54,756 nucleotides of DNA from Streptococcaceae bacterium (GTDB lineage: Bacteria; Bacillota; Bacilli; Lactobacillales; Streptococcaceae). How positions within the stretch are numbered: position 1 is the stretch's first letter; the number at the start of each line of letters is the position of its first letter. This document shows, piece after piece, positions 9,868 to 19,286 of this stretch. The stretch covers positions 1 to 54,756 of the forward strand of contig JAISXW010000017.1 of NCBI GenBank assembly GCA_031270325.1. Direction: 5' to 3'. The position numbers and the translations under genes are program-made. Below the pieces are notes generated by a model that was not told where the DNA came from, made no database searches, and was given only the letters and a program-made list of their open reading frames with translations.

Positions 9868-10419
9868 ATGACTCGACTGCTATCGTTTTTTCGTTGCTAT
9901 CGTCTGAATTTTCGGCTCAAAGAGCTTGTCATCGCCATGGGACTGGTTCTAGCCTTAATCGTGATTCTCTTACAGATCTTTGCAACATTTCCGACCATGG
10001 CTGGCTATGGTATGAACCCCACCCTCTATCATAAAGAACGGGTTGTCGTCCTAAGGTATGCGGAACTAAGACATTTTCGGCTTATTGCCTTTCGAGATGA
10101 GCGGACAGATCAAGTCGAAATCCTTCGCTTAATTGGTCTGCCTGGGGAGACAGTTACCTATCGGGCAGATCAGCTGATGATCAATGGTCAGAACAAGACT
10201 GAGCGATTTTTAGCATTGAGTCGACAGTCTTATAGCGAGAGTGGTTTGACCTACACGGAAGACATGGCCGTGGTTGTTCCTGCGCACCACTATCTACTAC
10301 TCGGTGACAATCGGCCCTATGCTGTTGACTCCAGATCGGTGGGGATGATTCGTGAGGATCAGATTATCGGGGTGGCTTATTTCCGATTTCCGACTTTGAC
10401 CGCCCTAATTGGTCAATAA
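9868..10419 (+). CDS. Signal peptidase I homologue lacking both catalytic residues
   Basis: 183 residues with an N-terminal membrane span (about 24-42) and the S26 fold. The box normally reading SGxSMxPT is AGYGMNPT, so the catalytic Ser is Gly48. The box normally reading KRxIGLPG is LRLIGLPG, so the catalytic Lys is Leu86. The later box GDNRPYAVDSRSVG is intact, showing the fold is kept. A family member without Ser and Lys cannot act as a peptidase. In streptococcal pilus loci an inactive relative (SipA/LepA) is known to act as an assembly factor, and a similar chaperone role for WxL or anchor proteins is my inference. It follows the membrane protein gene closely. Confidence 0.88.
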   Translation: MTRLLSFFRCYRLNFRLKELVIAMGLVLALIVILLQIFATFPTMAGYGMNPTLYHKERVVVLRYAELRHFRLIAFRDERTDQVEILRLIGLPGETVTYRADQLMINGQNKTERFLALSRQSYSESGLTYTEDMAVVVPAHHYLLLGDNRPYAVDSRSVGMIREDQIIGVAYFRFPTLTALIGQ

Positions 10420-10459
10420 TTAGTTAGTTTAAACCGAAAAAAGATAAGGGAGTTTTCCT

Positions 10460-11110
10460 ATGAAAAAGAAAAGCGTCAGCAGTGCCATTCTTAAAATGAT
10501 GGGAATTACTTTACTCAGCTGGATATTTTGTTTGCTTATTAGCTCTATCTTGGGTCCAAAAGATAAGGATGAAATCCCGCCGTTTTATGTTAAACTCAGC
10601 TTTATATTAGGGATATGCTTAGCCCTCATTCTCTATCTAGGACTTGCTTTTAATGAACTCAAAAAACGCAAGCAACGCATTAAATCGAGTGGGAGCAACA
10701 TAAAAATTGTTGAGGCGCGACAAGATGGACTCTTAGACAAAGCCAATCGTGTCGCTGATGCCTATATGACGCATGAAAAAGAAGTGTTTGAAGCGGCAAC
10801 CCCAGCTAAGTTAGTGCCGAAAAGCATCGTGAGCATTAAAAGTTCTGAGCAATTTTCTAATCTTGTCTTAGCTTACCTAACATTAAAAGCAAACGAAAAT
10901 GTAGCGCTATTGATCAATCAAATCAAAGCATCTGAAGATAGCCTTGCCAACTTTAAACTTACCTATAATACCGAAGCTGAGCTCTATAATGGTCTGATCA
11001 ATAGCTTTCCAATCAATTTATTTCGAGGTCTATTCAAGCTGGAAGATCAAGACTATTACGCCTCAAAAACTGAAACCACAGAGATTACTGATGCCATGTT
11101 AGGTCTTTAG
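10460..11110 (+). CDS. LemA-like membrane protein
   Basis: 216 residues. Two hydrophobic segments lie near residues 10-30 and 45-65 (LSFILGICLALILYLGLAF). The soluble part matches the LemA pattern: ARQDGLLDKANRVADAY, an EKEVFEAAT segment, LKANEN in the middle, then YNTEAELYNGLINSFP and NLFRGLFKLEDQDYY at the end. LemA proteins are membrane helical-bundle proteins of poorly known role. The N-terminal double span is longer than in the simplest members. The gene sits 40 bp after the signal-peptidase homologue with a GGGAG ribosome site and probably ends the WxL operon. Confidence 0.75.
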   Translation: MKKKSVSSAILKMMGITLLSWIFCLLISSILGPKDKDEIPPFYVKLSFILGICLALILYLGLAFNELKKRKQRIKSSGSNIKIVEARQDGLLDKANRVADAYMTHEKEVFEAATPAKLVPKSIVSIKSSEQFSNLVLAYLTLKANENVALLINQIKASEDSLANFKLTYNTEAELYNGLINSFPINLFRGLFKLEDQDYYASKTETTEITDAMLGL

Positions 11111-11231
11111 GATAGCTTTAAAAAATTGTCTGCTCATTTTGATACTATTGTTTTACGTTTATCAGGCAGGAAGAGAAGTTTTTAGAGAAACCCTAAAAAA
11201 TCTTGTGTTGATTGAAAGATATAAATATTTT

Positions 11232-11291
11232 AGGTTCTGTATACTCACGGTGGTAGGGAGAAATTCTGCTATTGTAAAGTATATAGAACCT
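11232..11291. repeat. Inverted-repeat element with 13-bp ends (MITE-like)
   Basis: AGGTTCTGTATAC (11232-11244) and GTATATAGAACCT (11279-11291) are inverted copies with one mismatch, separated by 34 bp. The 385-bp gap 11111-11495 otherwise holds only overlapping weak reading frames and the mntA promoter. The ends look like transposon termini, but no transposase is present. Confidence 0.45.
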
Positions 11292-11454
11292 TTTTCCGAA
11301 ATCAAAATAAAAAATGAAATGGTTACGGTGGTAAATATTTTGGTAAGTAGATAACACAACCCTATTTTAAAGTGTTTGCAAATTTGTTTACTATCCTTTA
11401 ATTTAGCCCTTTCAAAATACATGAACTAGAGAAAAGTTACGTTTTAAAGGATTG

Positions 11455-11463
11455 TGGTATAAT
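11455..11463 (+). promoter_or_regulatory. Extended -10 promoter of the MntA/HepT pair
   Basis: TGGTATAAT lies 33 bp before the ATG at 11496. AGGAGG precedes the start. Confidence 0.6.
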
Positions 11464-11495
11464 GAAATTAAGAAAGAACTGAGGAGGTAAACAAA

Positions 11496-11816
11496 ATGAC
11501 AGTATTGACTATTGAGGAAATCAAAGAAAAAATAATACCTGTAGCTAAAAAATATGGCATTAAGGAAGTTTATCTCTTTGGTTCATATGCACGTGGGGAA
11601 GCTGATGAGGATAGTGATGTAGATTTAGCTTTTAATTATGAAAATAGCAATGTCCGAGGTATTTTGGCACAAATTAGGCTAAAAACTGAATTGGAACAGG
11701 TATTAGGTTTACCAGTTGATTTATTGACGGTAGAAAGAATACATAAGTTTACTAGATTTGAAAACAGATTAGCAAAACGATTTGAGAAAGATAAGGTGGA
11801 GCTAGTTGCGGGATAG
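11496..11816 (+). CDS. mntA: MntA-type minimal nucleotidyltransferase (antitoxin)
   Basis: 106 residues. The nucleotidyltransferase motif is clear: LFGSYARGEADEDSDVDL, with Gly29-Ser30 and the metal-binding Asp41 and Asp43. Small proteins of this type pair with HepT (HEPN) toxins. Known MntA enzymes inactivate the toxin by adding AMP to a tyrosine near its active site. AGGAGG lies 8 bases before the ATG. The stop overlaps the HepT start by 11 bases, which fits tight coupling. Its own promoter and terminator flank the pair, so it is a free-standing toxin-antitoxin cassette. Confidence 0.9.
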   Translation: MTVLTIEEIKEKIIPVAKKYGIKEVYLFGSYARGEADEDSDVDLAFNYENSNVRGILAQIRLKTELEQVLGLPVDLLTVERIHKFTRFENRLAKRFEKDKVELVAG

Positions 11817-12183
11817 CGTAGAGAATGATTTGCGATATATTGAATTAATGATTTATAATATCCAAAGAATTAGAGAAAATATGACACGATTTTCTCAATT
11901 AGGAATTGATTTAAGTGATGAAATGGTTATTGAGAACATTTCATTTAGCTTATCACAGATAGGCGAGCAAGCAAGTTTAGCTAAGTTATCAGAGCAGACA
12001 AAGGGAAAATATCCTTATGTCGATTGGAATAGTATCCGTTTATTGCGTAATTTTATTGACCATGAATACAATAACATTCCTAAAAGAGAAATTTTAGATG
12101 CTGTTAGAATTGATATATCTCAATTAGAGGAAGTATTGCCAAAAATTTTATCAGATTTACGAAAAGAAATAGCAAACGACTAG
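11806..12183 (+). CDS. hepT: HepT-like HEPN ribonuclease toxin (DUF86)
   Basis: 125 residues starting with TTG at 11806, inside the end of mntA. The active-site motif RNFIDHEY (Arg81, His86, Tyr88) is the Rx4HxY signature of HepT. In the family the Arg and His cut RNA and the Tyr is the AMP-acceptor site used by MntA. The rest is all-helical, as expected. There is no separate ribosome site, so translation depends on mntA. No key residue is missing, so it should be active. Confidence 0.9.
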   Translation: MRDSVENDLRYIELMIYNIQRIRENMTRFSQLGIDLSDEMVIENISFSLSQIGEQASLAKLSEQTKGKYPYVDWNSIRLLRNFIDHEYNNIPKREILDAVRIDISQLEEVLPKILSDLRKEIAND

Positions 12184-12205
12184 AGATGTTTAGTCGTTTT
12201 TGTAT
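12174..12205 (+). terminator. Terminator overlapping the hepT stop codon
   Basis: AAACGACTA (12174-12182) and TAGTCGTTT (12191-12199) form a perfect 9-bp stem followed by a T-rich run. The left arm includes the stop codon. The gap 12206-12484 holds no gene that I can support, only a TATAAT at 12436-12441 before the next gene. Confidence 0.75.
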
Positions 12206-12484
12206 TTTATTTTTTAATTGGCGTTTTAAGCACGCCAAAAGAGGTGGGATTAGTAGCTCGTATGGATCGATATTAATGATAAAACAGCGGAGGTTTCGCA
12301 GCAATCTTTTATATCTAGCTAAAAAGTGAGACGATATAAGTCCTAGGGGTGCTATTAAGACAGTCCTTTAGCATTTAGATGTTTTCGGCTTGGCAATAAA
12401 TTTGAAAGTCCCTCCAAAATAATGAATGATATGGGTATAATATAAATAAGGAAAATTTTTTGGGGGAAAGATGAGGTATCTAAA

Positions 12485-12772
12485 ATGAGTTGGGTAGATT
12501 ATTATATTAATGCGGCTAAAGTATCACAATGGCATAGTTATCAATGGGTACGTTATTTAAATAAAGCCATCCAACGAGATGCGATATTACTATCTGATGA
12601 GGATGTTAGACTGCTGCTTAGCTCAAAAGACCTGACTAGATTTCAGAAAGTGTTCCTTGAGTTAGCGGTAGAAGAGGGCACAAGCCCGTGGGAGTTGACA
12701 GTATCCCTGTCTGAACCAGCGAAATTATCGAGCAGCGTATCAGCTATGTTGGAAGCACTAGGCATTAAGTGA
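12485..12772 (+). CDS. Small soluble protein of unknown function
   Basis: 95 residues, with no signal peptide or membrane span. The sequence is rich in Trp, Tyr, Leu and Ser (start MSWVDYYINAAKVSQ) and predicted mostly helical. I do not recognise a family. A TATAAT at 12436-12441 and a GATGAGG ribosome-like site upstream support expression, and the reading frame fills most of the space before pbp2B. It may be transcribed with pbp2B, since only about 95 bp separate its stop from the ATG favoured there. Confidence 0.6.
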   Translation: MSWVDYYINAAKVSQWHSYQWVRYLNKAIQRDAILLSDEDVRLLLSSKDLTRFQKVFLELAVEEGTSPWELTVSLSEPAKLSSSVSAMLEALGIK

Positions 12773-12866
12773 TGCGCTGAGGCTCCCAGTGAAAGTAAAT
12801 TTGAGCAAATTAAAATCTGACACCCACAGGTTTTTTTTTAGGCAACTTTATCGTATAATGGTACTA

Positions 12867-14981
12867 ATGAAATCAAAAAACAAGATTAAGAAAATGAAAA
12901 CAGCACGCGTGCTGGATAAGCCTTCCAAAGCCATTTTAAAGCGAATTAATGTTTTATTTTTTGCTATTTTTGCTATGTTTTTGTTGTTGATTGGCCGGCT
13001 TTACCAGATGCAGATTGTCAACAAAAGTTTTTATGACAAGAAATTAGTGACCACTGGTGCGACGTCAACTGTGACAGAGGGGACGATACGGGGGCAAATT
13101 TATGATGCCAAAGGCACACCGTTGGTCAGCAATAGGGCAGTGCAAACGATTAATTTTACCCGCAGTAATACGATGACGGCTGAGCAAATGCGACAAGTTG
13201 CAATCAAAGTCGCTAGTGTGATACCAGAATCCGAAAAAAATGATGTGCTCACAAGCCGAGACAAAGCGGACTTTTTTTTAGCTGATCCAGAAAATCTGGC
13301 AAACGTCCAAAAAAGATTGAAGGCCTCAGAACGTGTGAATGCCAAAACGGGAGAAAAACTTTCTGAGTCAGAGCTTTATGCTAAGTACGTCAAAAAAGTC
13401 ACACCGGAGGAAGTTGCCTATGATGATCAGACAGAATTGGCAGCCAAACTCTTCAAGCGGATGAATGCGACCTCTAATTTTGCAACGACTATCCTTTCTT
13501 CAGGCGATCTATCGGCTGCGCAACAGGCAACGATTGCAGAAAATGAGCGTTCGTTTAAGGGCATTTCTGTCGGCACGACATGGGATCGAGCTTATTCTGA
13601 TTCGACCTTGACTAGTATCTTGGGCACAGTGACCAGTGAAAAAACTGGGATACCGGCAGAAGATTTGGCTGATTATCTCAAAAAAGGGTATGCTCGGAAT
13701 GACCGTGTCGGCACATCTTATTTAGAAAGAGGCTATGAGGACGAGCTGCATGGCACTAATACTGTCAAGCAAGTTACGGTTGACAAAAAAGGCCAAGTCA
13801 CTGGAGAAAAAACACTTGTCAAGGGAGAAAAAGGTAAAAATCTCAAACTGACCATTGATTTGAAGTTCCAACAAGGTGTGCAAGATATTCTCAAGAAAAA
13901 TTTTGCGGCCTTGCAAGCTGACGGATACGGTGCAGTTGCTAAAGGGGCTTATGCTGTTGTCATCAATCCATCGACCGGTGCCATTTATGCCATGGCAGGT
14001 ATCGCCAATGATAAGGAAACGGGTCAAATCACGGATGATGCCTTAGGTGCCATCCAACACGCTTTTGTCCCAGGTTCCGTGGTCAAGATGGGGACGATTG
14101 CAGCTGGTTGGGAAAACAATGCCCTAACTGGCAATCAGATTCTTAATGATCAGCCGATTCAAATTCAGGGGTCGGCACCTAAGCAGTCTTGGTTTACCAA
14201 GGGACAGGTCTTGCCGATTTCAGCAGTTCAGGCTTTGGAATACTCTTCTAATACTTATATGATTCAGACCGTGCTGAATATCTTGGGGCAACCTTATCAG
14301 CCTAACATGGCGATTTATACTTCTAAACTGGAGGATTCTTTCAAGAAACTTCGGAAAACTTATGGTGAATTTGGGCTGGGTGTCTCGACCGGTCTGGATA
14401 TTCCAGGTGCTTCTAAGGGTTATATCGGAGAAAATGCTGATGCAGCCAATTATTTAGATGAAAGTTTTGGTCAGTATGACACCTATACGCCCTTGCAATT
14501 AGCCCAGTATGCCGCAACGATTGCCAATGATGGTAAGCGTGTTGTACCTCATCTTGTCGAAGGTGTTTATCAGAATCAGGGAGATAATCCTCTAGGGACA
14601 CTAGATAAAACGATTGCCTCTAAAACGCTGAACACAGTGGCCATCTCGACAGAAAATATCAGTCTGCTGCAGCAAGGCATGTATCAAGTGACACATGGTG
14701 ATAGTATGGCAACAGGGAAACACATCATGGAGGGCGCAAGTGTCAGTGTCAATGCTAAAACAGGGACATCGGAAACCTATACTTTGGACAGCAATGGCAA
14801 TCAGCTTTATACCTCTGTCAATAACGTCGTGGCCTATGCGCCGTCAGAAAAACCTCAGATCGCAATCGGGGTCATGGTACCAGATACCTTGATTCGCCCA
14901 GACGGGTCAACGACCTATGCCAATCAATATATCACACGAGATATTGTCAATCTTTATCAGTCGATGTATGGCTTTAAGTAG
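12867..14981 (+). CDS. pbp2B: Penicillin-binding protein 2B, division transpeptidase
   Basis: About 704 residues from the ATG at 12867. There is a short basic cytoplasmic end, one membrane span (VLFFAIFAMFLLLIGRLYQMQ), a dimerisation domain and the transpeptidase domain. All three active-site motifs are present: SVVK (Ser404), SSN (460-462) and KTG (631-633). It cross-links septal or peripheral peptidoglycan outside the membrane. The start is uncertain. A GTG at 12789 with GAGG before it is possible, but the extra 26 residues look like translated non-coding sequence and span a TATAAT at 12854-12859. The gene precedes recR and ddl, the arrangement familiar from lactococci. Confidence 0.93.
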   Translation: MKSKNKIKKMKTARVLDKPSKAILKRINVLFFAIFAMFLLLIGRLYQMQIVNKSFYDKKLVTTGATSTVTEGTIRGQIYDAKGTPLVSNRAVQTINFTRSNTMTAEQMRQVAIKVASVIPESEKNDVLTSRDKADFFLADPENLANVQKRLKASERVNAKTGEKLSESELYAKYVKKVTPEEVAYDDQTELAAKLFKRMNATSNFATTILSSGDLSAAQQATIAENERSFKGISVGTTWDRAYSDSTLTSILGTVTSEKTGIPAEDLADYLKKGYARNDRVGTSYLERGYEDELHGTNTVKQVTVDKKGQVTGEKTLVKGEKGKNLKLTIDLKFQQGVQDILKKNFAALQADGYGAVAKGAYAVVINPSTGAIYAMAGIANDKETGQITDDALGAIQHAFVPGSVVKMGTIAAGWENNALTGNQILNDQPIQIQGSAPKQSWFTKGQVLPISAVQALEYSSNTYMIQTVLNILGQPYQPNMAIYTSKLEDSFKKLRKTYGEFGLGVSTGLDIPGASKGYIGENADAANYLDESFGQYDTYTPLQLAQYAATIANDGKRVVPHLVEGVYQNQGDNPLGTLDKTIASKTLNTVAISTENISLLQQGMYQVTHGDSMATGKHIMEGASVSVNAKTGTSETYTLDSNGNQLYTSVNNVVAYAPSEKPQIAIGVMVPDTLIRPDGSTTYANQYITRDIVNLYQSMYGFK

Positions 14982-15038
14982 CTTCTCTCTAGGCTACTCA
15001 GTCTGAGTGTTGACAACTTTGAAAGAAAGGGGGCAAGG

Positions 15039-15638
15039 ATGGCTTATTATCCAGAACCAATTGCCAAGCTAATCGAGTCCTACTCGAAATTGCCAGGTAT
15101 TGGCCAAAAAACAGCGACTCGGCTGGCTTTTTATACGATTGGTATGTCAGATGATGATGTCAATAGCTTTGCGGCCAATCTTTTATCGGCAAAGCGAGAT
15201 TTGCACTTTTGTAGCGTCTGTGGCAACTTGACAGATGCGGACCCTTGCAATATCTGTACGGATACATCAAGAGACCGGACGACGATCTTCGTGGTTGAGG
15301 AATCAAAAGATGTGCTGGCCATGGAAAAAATCCGAGAATATCGGGGGCTCTATCATGTTTTGCATGGGACGATTAGTCCGATGAATGGGGTCAGTCCAGA
15401 TGATATTAATGTCAAGTCACTGATTACCAGACTCATGGCTAGTGAAGTAACGGAAGTCATCATTGCGACAAATGCAACCAGTGATGGCGAAGCGACAGCC
15501 ATGTATTTGGCACGGATGATTAAACCTGCGGGAATCAAAGTGACACGGTTGGCACGAGGTCTCGCAGTTGGGAGCGATATCGAATATGCAGATGAGGTAA
15601 CCTTGAGCAAGGCAGTCGAAAATCGACAAGAAATCTGA
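15039..15638 (+). CDS. recR: Recombination protein RecR
   Basis: 199 residues, the usual length. The N-terminal helix-hairpin-helix ([15 protein letters not shown]) is followed by a zinc finger with Cys58, Cys61, Cys70 and Cys73 and a Toprim domain ([14 protein letters not shown]). RecR works with RecF/RecO to load RecA in gap repair in the cytoplasm. GAAAGGGGG lies just upstream of the ATG. It sits 57 bp after pbp2B, probably in the same transcript. Confidence 0.96.
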   Translation: MAYYPEPIAKLIESYSKLPGIGQKTATRLAFYTIGMSDDDVNSFAANLLSAKRDLHFCSVCGNLTDADPCNICTDTSRDRTTIFVVEESKDVLAMEKIREYRGLYHVLHGTISPMNGVSPDDINVKSLITRLMASEVTEVIIATNATSDGEATAMYLARMIKPAGIKVTRLARGLAVGSDIEYADEVTLSKAVENRQEI

Positions 15639-15676
15639 AGGTCAGAGCAAGTCGTCAGATCATCCCCTACCAGCTG

Positions 15677-15685
15677 TGATATAAT
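15677..15685 (+). promoter_or_regulatory. Extended -10 promoter of ddl
   Basis: TGATATAAT lies 56 bp before the favoured ATG of ddl. The -35 region is weak. Confidence 0.6.
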
Positions 15686-15740
15686 GAGAACAACTACTTG
15701 AGGCGAGCAGTCGCCTCAACATCTTATACAAGGAGACATG

Positions 15741-16796
15741 ATGTCCAAACAACTTTTGATTTTATTATACGGTGGGCGTAGTGCTGAGCGAGAGGTTTCG
15801 GTACTTTCAGCGGAGAGTGTCATCTCTGCCATCAACTATGATAACTATCTGGTCAAGACTTTTTTCATTACGCAAACGGGTGACTTTGTTCAGACCCAGA
15901 CATTTGATCAGACACCTGACTCGGCTACCAAACTCATGACAAATGAGACAGTAAACTTGGCAGACAAGGTTTCACCAGCCAGCATTTATGAAAAAGATGC
16001 TGTTGTCTTCCCAGTCCTGCATGGACCGATGGGCGAAGATGGGTCGATTCAAGGCTTTTTGGAAATTCTAAAATTGGCTTATGTCGGACCGTCGATTATA
16101 TCAGCCAGTGTGACCATGGATAAGATCATGGCGAAACACGTGTTTGAATCAGTGGATGTGCCACAAGTGCCTTACGTTGCCTTGACTGACATCACAGAGA
16201 TCGAGATTACGGCTAAGATAGCAGAAGTGACGGAAAAACTGACTTATCCAGTCTTTGTCAAGCCAGCTAATATGGGCTCGTCCGTAGGCATTTCCAAGGT
16301 CGACCGCCAAGAAGACTTGCGTGCGGCAATTGATGAAGCCTTGAAATTTGATAGTCGGATCTTAATCGAGCAAGGGGTTGACGCTAGAGAAATCGAGGTC
16401 GCAGTCCTCGGTAATGAGCAAGTGACAACCACATGGCCGGGGGAAGTTGTCAAGGACGTTGCCTTTTATGATTATCAATCGAAGTACATCGACAATCAGA
16501 TCACGATGGCGATTCCGGCGAACATTCCTGAAGCGGTCATGGTAGACATGCGCCAGCAGGCTGAAAAAGCCTATCGTGCAGTGGCGGGAACAGGTCTGTC
16601 ACGCTGCGATTTCTTTATGACGGCGGATGGGCAGATTTACCTCAATGAGATCAATGCGATACCGGGCTTTACCCAGTTTTCAATGTATCCACTCTTGTGG
16701 GAAAACATGGGCTTGAGCTATGCTGACTTGATTGACAGATTAGTTGCTTTAGCAATTGAGGCCTTTGAAACGAGAGAAAGTAAGCTCCAAAATTAA
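15741..16796 (+). CDS. ddl: D-alanine--D-alanine ligase
   Basis: 351 residues from the ATG at 15741; the adjacent ATG at 15738 is only 1-2 bases from AAGGAGA at 15730-15736, so the second is more likely used. The N-terminus [16 protein letters not shown] is the typical Ddl start. The ATP-grasp body has [24 protein letters not shown] and the C-terminal [12 protein letters not shown] that binds metal and D-Ala. It makes D-Ala-D-Ala for MurF, whose gene lies nearby on the other strand. A terminator follows 3 bp after the stop. Confidence 0.97.
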   Translation: MSKQLLILLYGGRSAEREVSVLSAESVISAINYDNYLVKTFFITQTGDFVQTQTFDQTPDSATKLMTNETVNLADKVSPASIYEKDAVVFPVLHGPMGEDGSIQGFLEILKLAYVGPSIISASVTMDKIMAKHVFESVDVPQVPYVALTDITEIEITAKIAEVTEKLTYPVFVKPANMGSSVGISKVDRQEDLRAAIDEALKFDSRILIEQGVDAREIEVAVLGNEQVTTTWPGEVVKDVAFYDYQSKYIDNQITMAIPANIPEAVMVDMRQQAEKAYRAVAGTGLSRCDFFMTADGQIYLNEINAIPGFTQFSMYPLLWENMGLSYADLIDRLVALAIEAFETRESKLQN

Positions 16797-16798
16797 AG

Positions 16799-16837
16799 AA
16801 AAAGCCCGTGACCACGGCTGATGGTCACGGGCTTTTT
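16799..16837. terminator. Bidirectional terminator between ddl and the hydrolase gene
   Basis: AAAAAGCCCGTGACCA (16799-16814) and its exact complement (16822-16837) surround a 7-base loop. A-run and T-run on the two sides let it stop transcripts from both strands. Confidence 0.92.
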
Positions 16838-16843
16838 AGGGTG

Positions 16844-17566
16844 TCACGCCTCATTTAAAGTCAAATAATCCAATACATAGCGATTAAACCGATTAGGATG
16901 GGTGACTAAAAATAGATGTGTCATCCCTTTTGCGACGATAAATGTACTATTTGGTATCGCCTGAGCGATGCTTTTTGATTCACTTCTTTTGATAAAATCA
17001 AACTGGCCGCAGATGACGAGGGCTGGATTGGAGATCTGAGCTAATTGTGCTAAAGTGACAGGTGTTGGCTTGACCATGAGGGAGACGACTTGGTAGGCGC
17101 GATCATTGCGCGTCATCCACCCAATTAGTTTTGTCCATAAACGTTCAAAAAAGATCCCAATCCTGACAGGAAGAATCGCCCCTTTTGGTTGCAGGTCTCC
17201 CGAGTTTAAAATCAATGTCCCGAGAAGTTCTGGGAACATCACGCTCGTCACCATGGCAACATTCGCGCCATCACTATACCCCAAGACTGTTGGTCTGACT
17301 AAGTTTTCAGCTTGCACTAAAGCGACCACATCTCTGGCCATATCCTCATATTCTAGTGTGTTTTTGACATTCCCAGAATCTCCCTGCATCCGACTGTCCA
17401 TCAGAAAGATCTGGTAACCCGCCTTTAGAAAGGCGGACATTTGCCCTTTGAAGATTGTCCTTGCGACATGATTACCGTTGATAAACAGAATCGGCTTGCC
17501 AGCTGAACCGTGGATTTCATAGTAAATCTCAGTCCCGTCATAGCTTTTAACCGTCTTTTTTTGCAT
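16844..17566 (-). CDS. Alpha/beta hydrolase
   Basis: 240 residues. The oxyanion-side motif FINGNH near residue 28 is followed by the nucleophile elbow GYSDG (Ser98), an acidic residue in CGQFDFI and a His in KGMTHLF near the C-terminus. This completes a Ser-Asp-His triad. There is no signal peptide, so it is cytoplasmic. The substrate cannot be told; relatives are esterases or lipases. It lies between ddl and murF on the minus strand with its own terminator and about 150 bp of empty sequence before murF. Confidence 0.88.
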   Translation of the reverse strand: MQKKTVKSYDGTEIYYEIHGSAGKPILFINGNHVARTIFKGQMSAFLKAGYQIFLMDSRMQGDSGNVKNTLEYEDMARDVVALVQAENLVRPTVLGYSDGANVAMVTSVMFPELLGTLILNSGDLQPKGAILPVRIGIFFERLWTKLIGWMTRNDRAYQVVSLMVKPTPVTLAQLAQISNPALVICGQFDFIKRSESKSIAQAIPNSTFIVAKGMTHLFLVTHPNRFNRYVLDYLTLNEA

Positions 17567-17717
17567 CGCGCTTGCTCTCCTAGTTTTTCAATCTAAGACT
17601 AAAGTCATCATTTAAAAAATAACAATTGGTACGACCGTGTCATTTCCTTGTCTTTGTCGGATGCTTGCGCCGCCAACACGGGCAAGGCTCAAGGGAAGTG
17701 ACACTGTCAGGGACGTG

Positions 17718-19091
17718 TCAGGCGTCTGCCTTGCCCTGTAAAGCTGTCACAAGCTCTGATAAGCGCATGCTGTTACTGCCTTTGAGCAAGACCTGATCAT
17801 GAGGCCCTATCCCAACTGTCAGTGCGGCAAGCAGGGCATCAAAGCCATCTCTTTCTCTATCTTTCCGGAAATAATGGACCGCCTCTGGCGCAAAGCGTGT
17901 CCTAGCTGCTTGGGCAAGCGGTGCGATTTCCTCGCCATAAAGGTAGAGCTGATCAATGGTATGAGGGTCGAGGGCGCTGACCAACTCGGCGTGGCGCTGG
18001 GCTGACTGTGCGCCCAACTCTTTCATATCGGCTAAGACAGCAATCTTTTGACCACCCTGATGTCGCTCAATCGCTTGGAAAGTTTCCAGCATTAACCGCA
18101 TGGCAGTGGGGTTGGCATTGTAGACATCTGATAAAATATCGGCACCATTGGCAGCTTTTAGCCATTCGACTCGGTTTTTAGTCAAGTTCAAGTCTGCCAG
18201 CGCAGCTTTGATCTGTTGAAAATTGACCCCTTCCAATCTTCCGACATAAGCTGCCAGCATGGCATTGGTCGCATTAAACTTACCGGGGAACGGAATGGTC
18301 AAGTCGCCATCCAGAAAGTTGACTGAAAAAGTGATGGTGTCCCTGTGTTCATAGAGGGCAGTCAGATAAATATCGGCATCTGGACCAAATCGGGTGATTT
18401 TCTGATTGTCGGGTAGGTAGGCATTGATCAGTTTATCCGCAGGGGCAATCAGTTCACCCCCTTTGACCAAGCCATCTACGATCTGCATCTTACCCTCGGC
18501 GAGCTTTTCCCGTGTACCAAAAAAGGCCAGATGACTCTCTCCAATCAGGGTAATTACCGCAAGTTTCGGCTGTGCCAATGTTGACAAGAGATGAATGTCA
18601 CCGAGACGATCCTGCCCCATCTCCAAGACGAGCTTTTCTGTTCCCTCCGGCATATGAAGGACGGTATAAGGCATGCCAATTTCATTATTGTAATTCCCCT
18701 GTGTTTGATAGGTCGGATAGGTCGTCGCAAGAATCTGCGCCAACATATCTTTGGTCGTTGTTTTGCCATTGCTGCCTGTGATGGCAATGACATCGACCTG
18801 TGTCTTTTGCAGATAATAATGGGCCAATGTTTGAAAAGCTTGCTCGGTATTGTCGACCAAAAGGTGCGGAAAATCAACCGGCCGCTCAGAAAAGGTTACG
18901 ATCGCCCCGTTTTCAAAAGCCGTGGGAATAAAGTCATGCCCGTCTCGCCTCCCTTTGAGGGGCAGAAAAAGATCGCCAGCTTGGATCCGCCGGCTATCAA
19001 ATTCAATCTGTCCAAGTCGGACATCGGGATAGGCTGAGATATCATTCTTAGCTTGGACAGCTGCTGCGATTTCGTGAAGCGTTAAGTTCAT
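17718..19091 (-). CDS. murF: UDP-N-acetylmuramoyl-tripeptide--D-alanyl-D-alanine ligase
   Basis: 457 residues, typical for MurF. The ATP-binding loop ITGSNGKTTTKDM is at about 104-116, with Lys110 in the P-loop. DVYNANPTAM and LADMKELG in the C-terminal part are MurF marks. It adds D-Ala-D-Ala, the product of Ddl encoded nearby, to the UDP-MurNAc tripeptide in the cytoplasm. The start ATG at 19091 is followed outward by an AT-rich stretch and then the 31-unit repeat array, so any promoter lies between about 19092 and 19290. Confidence 0.96.
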   Translation of the reverse strand: MNLTLHEIAAAVQAKNDISAYPDVRLGQIEFDSRRIQAGDLFLPLKGRRDGHDFIPTAFENGAIVTFSERPVDFPHLLVDNTEQAFQTLAHYYLQKTQVDVIAITGSNGKTTTKDMLAQILATTYPTYQTQGNYNNEIGMPYTVLHMPEGTEKLVLEMGQDRLGDIHLLSTLAQPKLAVITLIGESHLAFFGTREKLAEGKMQIVDGLVKGGELIAPADKLINAYLPDNQKITRFGPDADIYLTALYEHRDTITFSVNFLDGDLTIPFPGKFNATNAMLAAYVGRLEGVNFQQIKAALADLNLTKNRVEWLKAANGADILSDVYNANPTAMRLMLETFQAIERHQGGQKIAVLADMKELGAQSAQRHAELVSALDPHTIDQLYLYGEEIAPLAQAARTRFAPEAVHYFRKDRERDGFDALLAALTVGIGPHDQVLLKGSNSMRLSELVTALQGKADA

Positions 19092-19286
19092 GCGTTTACC
19101 TGATTCTTGTTTGATACCTCTTATTTTATCAAAAAAACGAGCAGATAGCTTGGTCGTTCCAACAATTTTTAAGACGGATAGCTATAAAATCAGCGGAGCT
19201 TTTCTTGTTATCTTTGCGTCACAAGGGCAGGGCGGCGCGCTTGCAATCAGGAGCGCCAACGAGCGATGGCTAAATCCCCTCGTTCC

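Noticed and set aside
11139-11422. Overlapping frames of 71 and 86 codons on opposite strands
   Set aside because: No ribosome sites, and both run through the inverted-repeat element.
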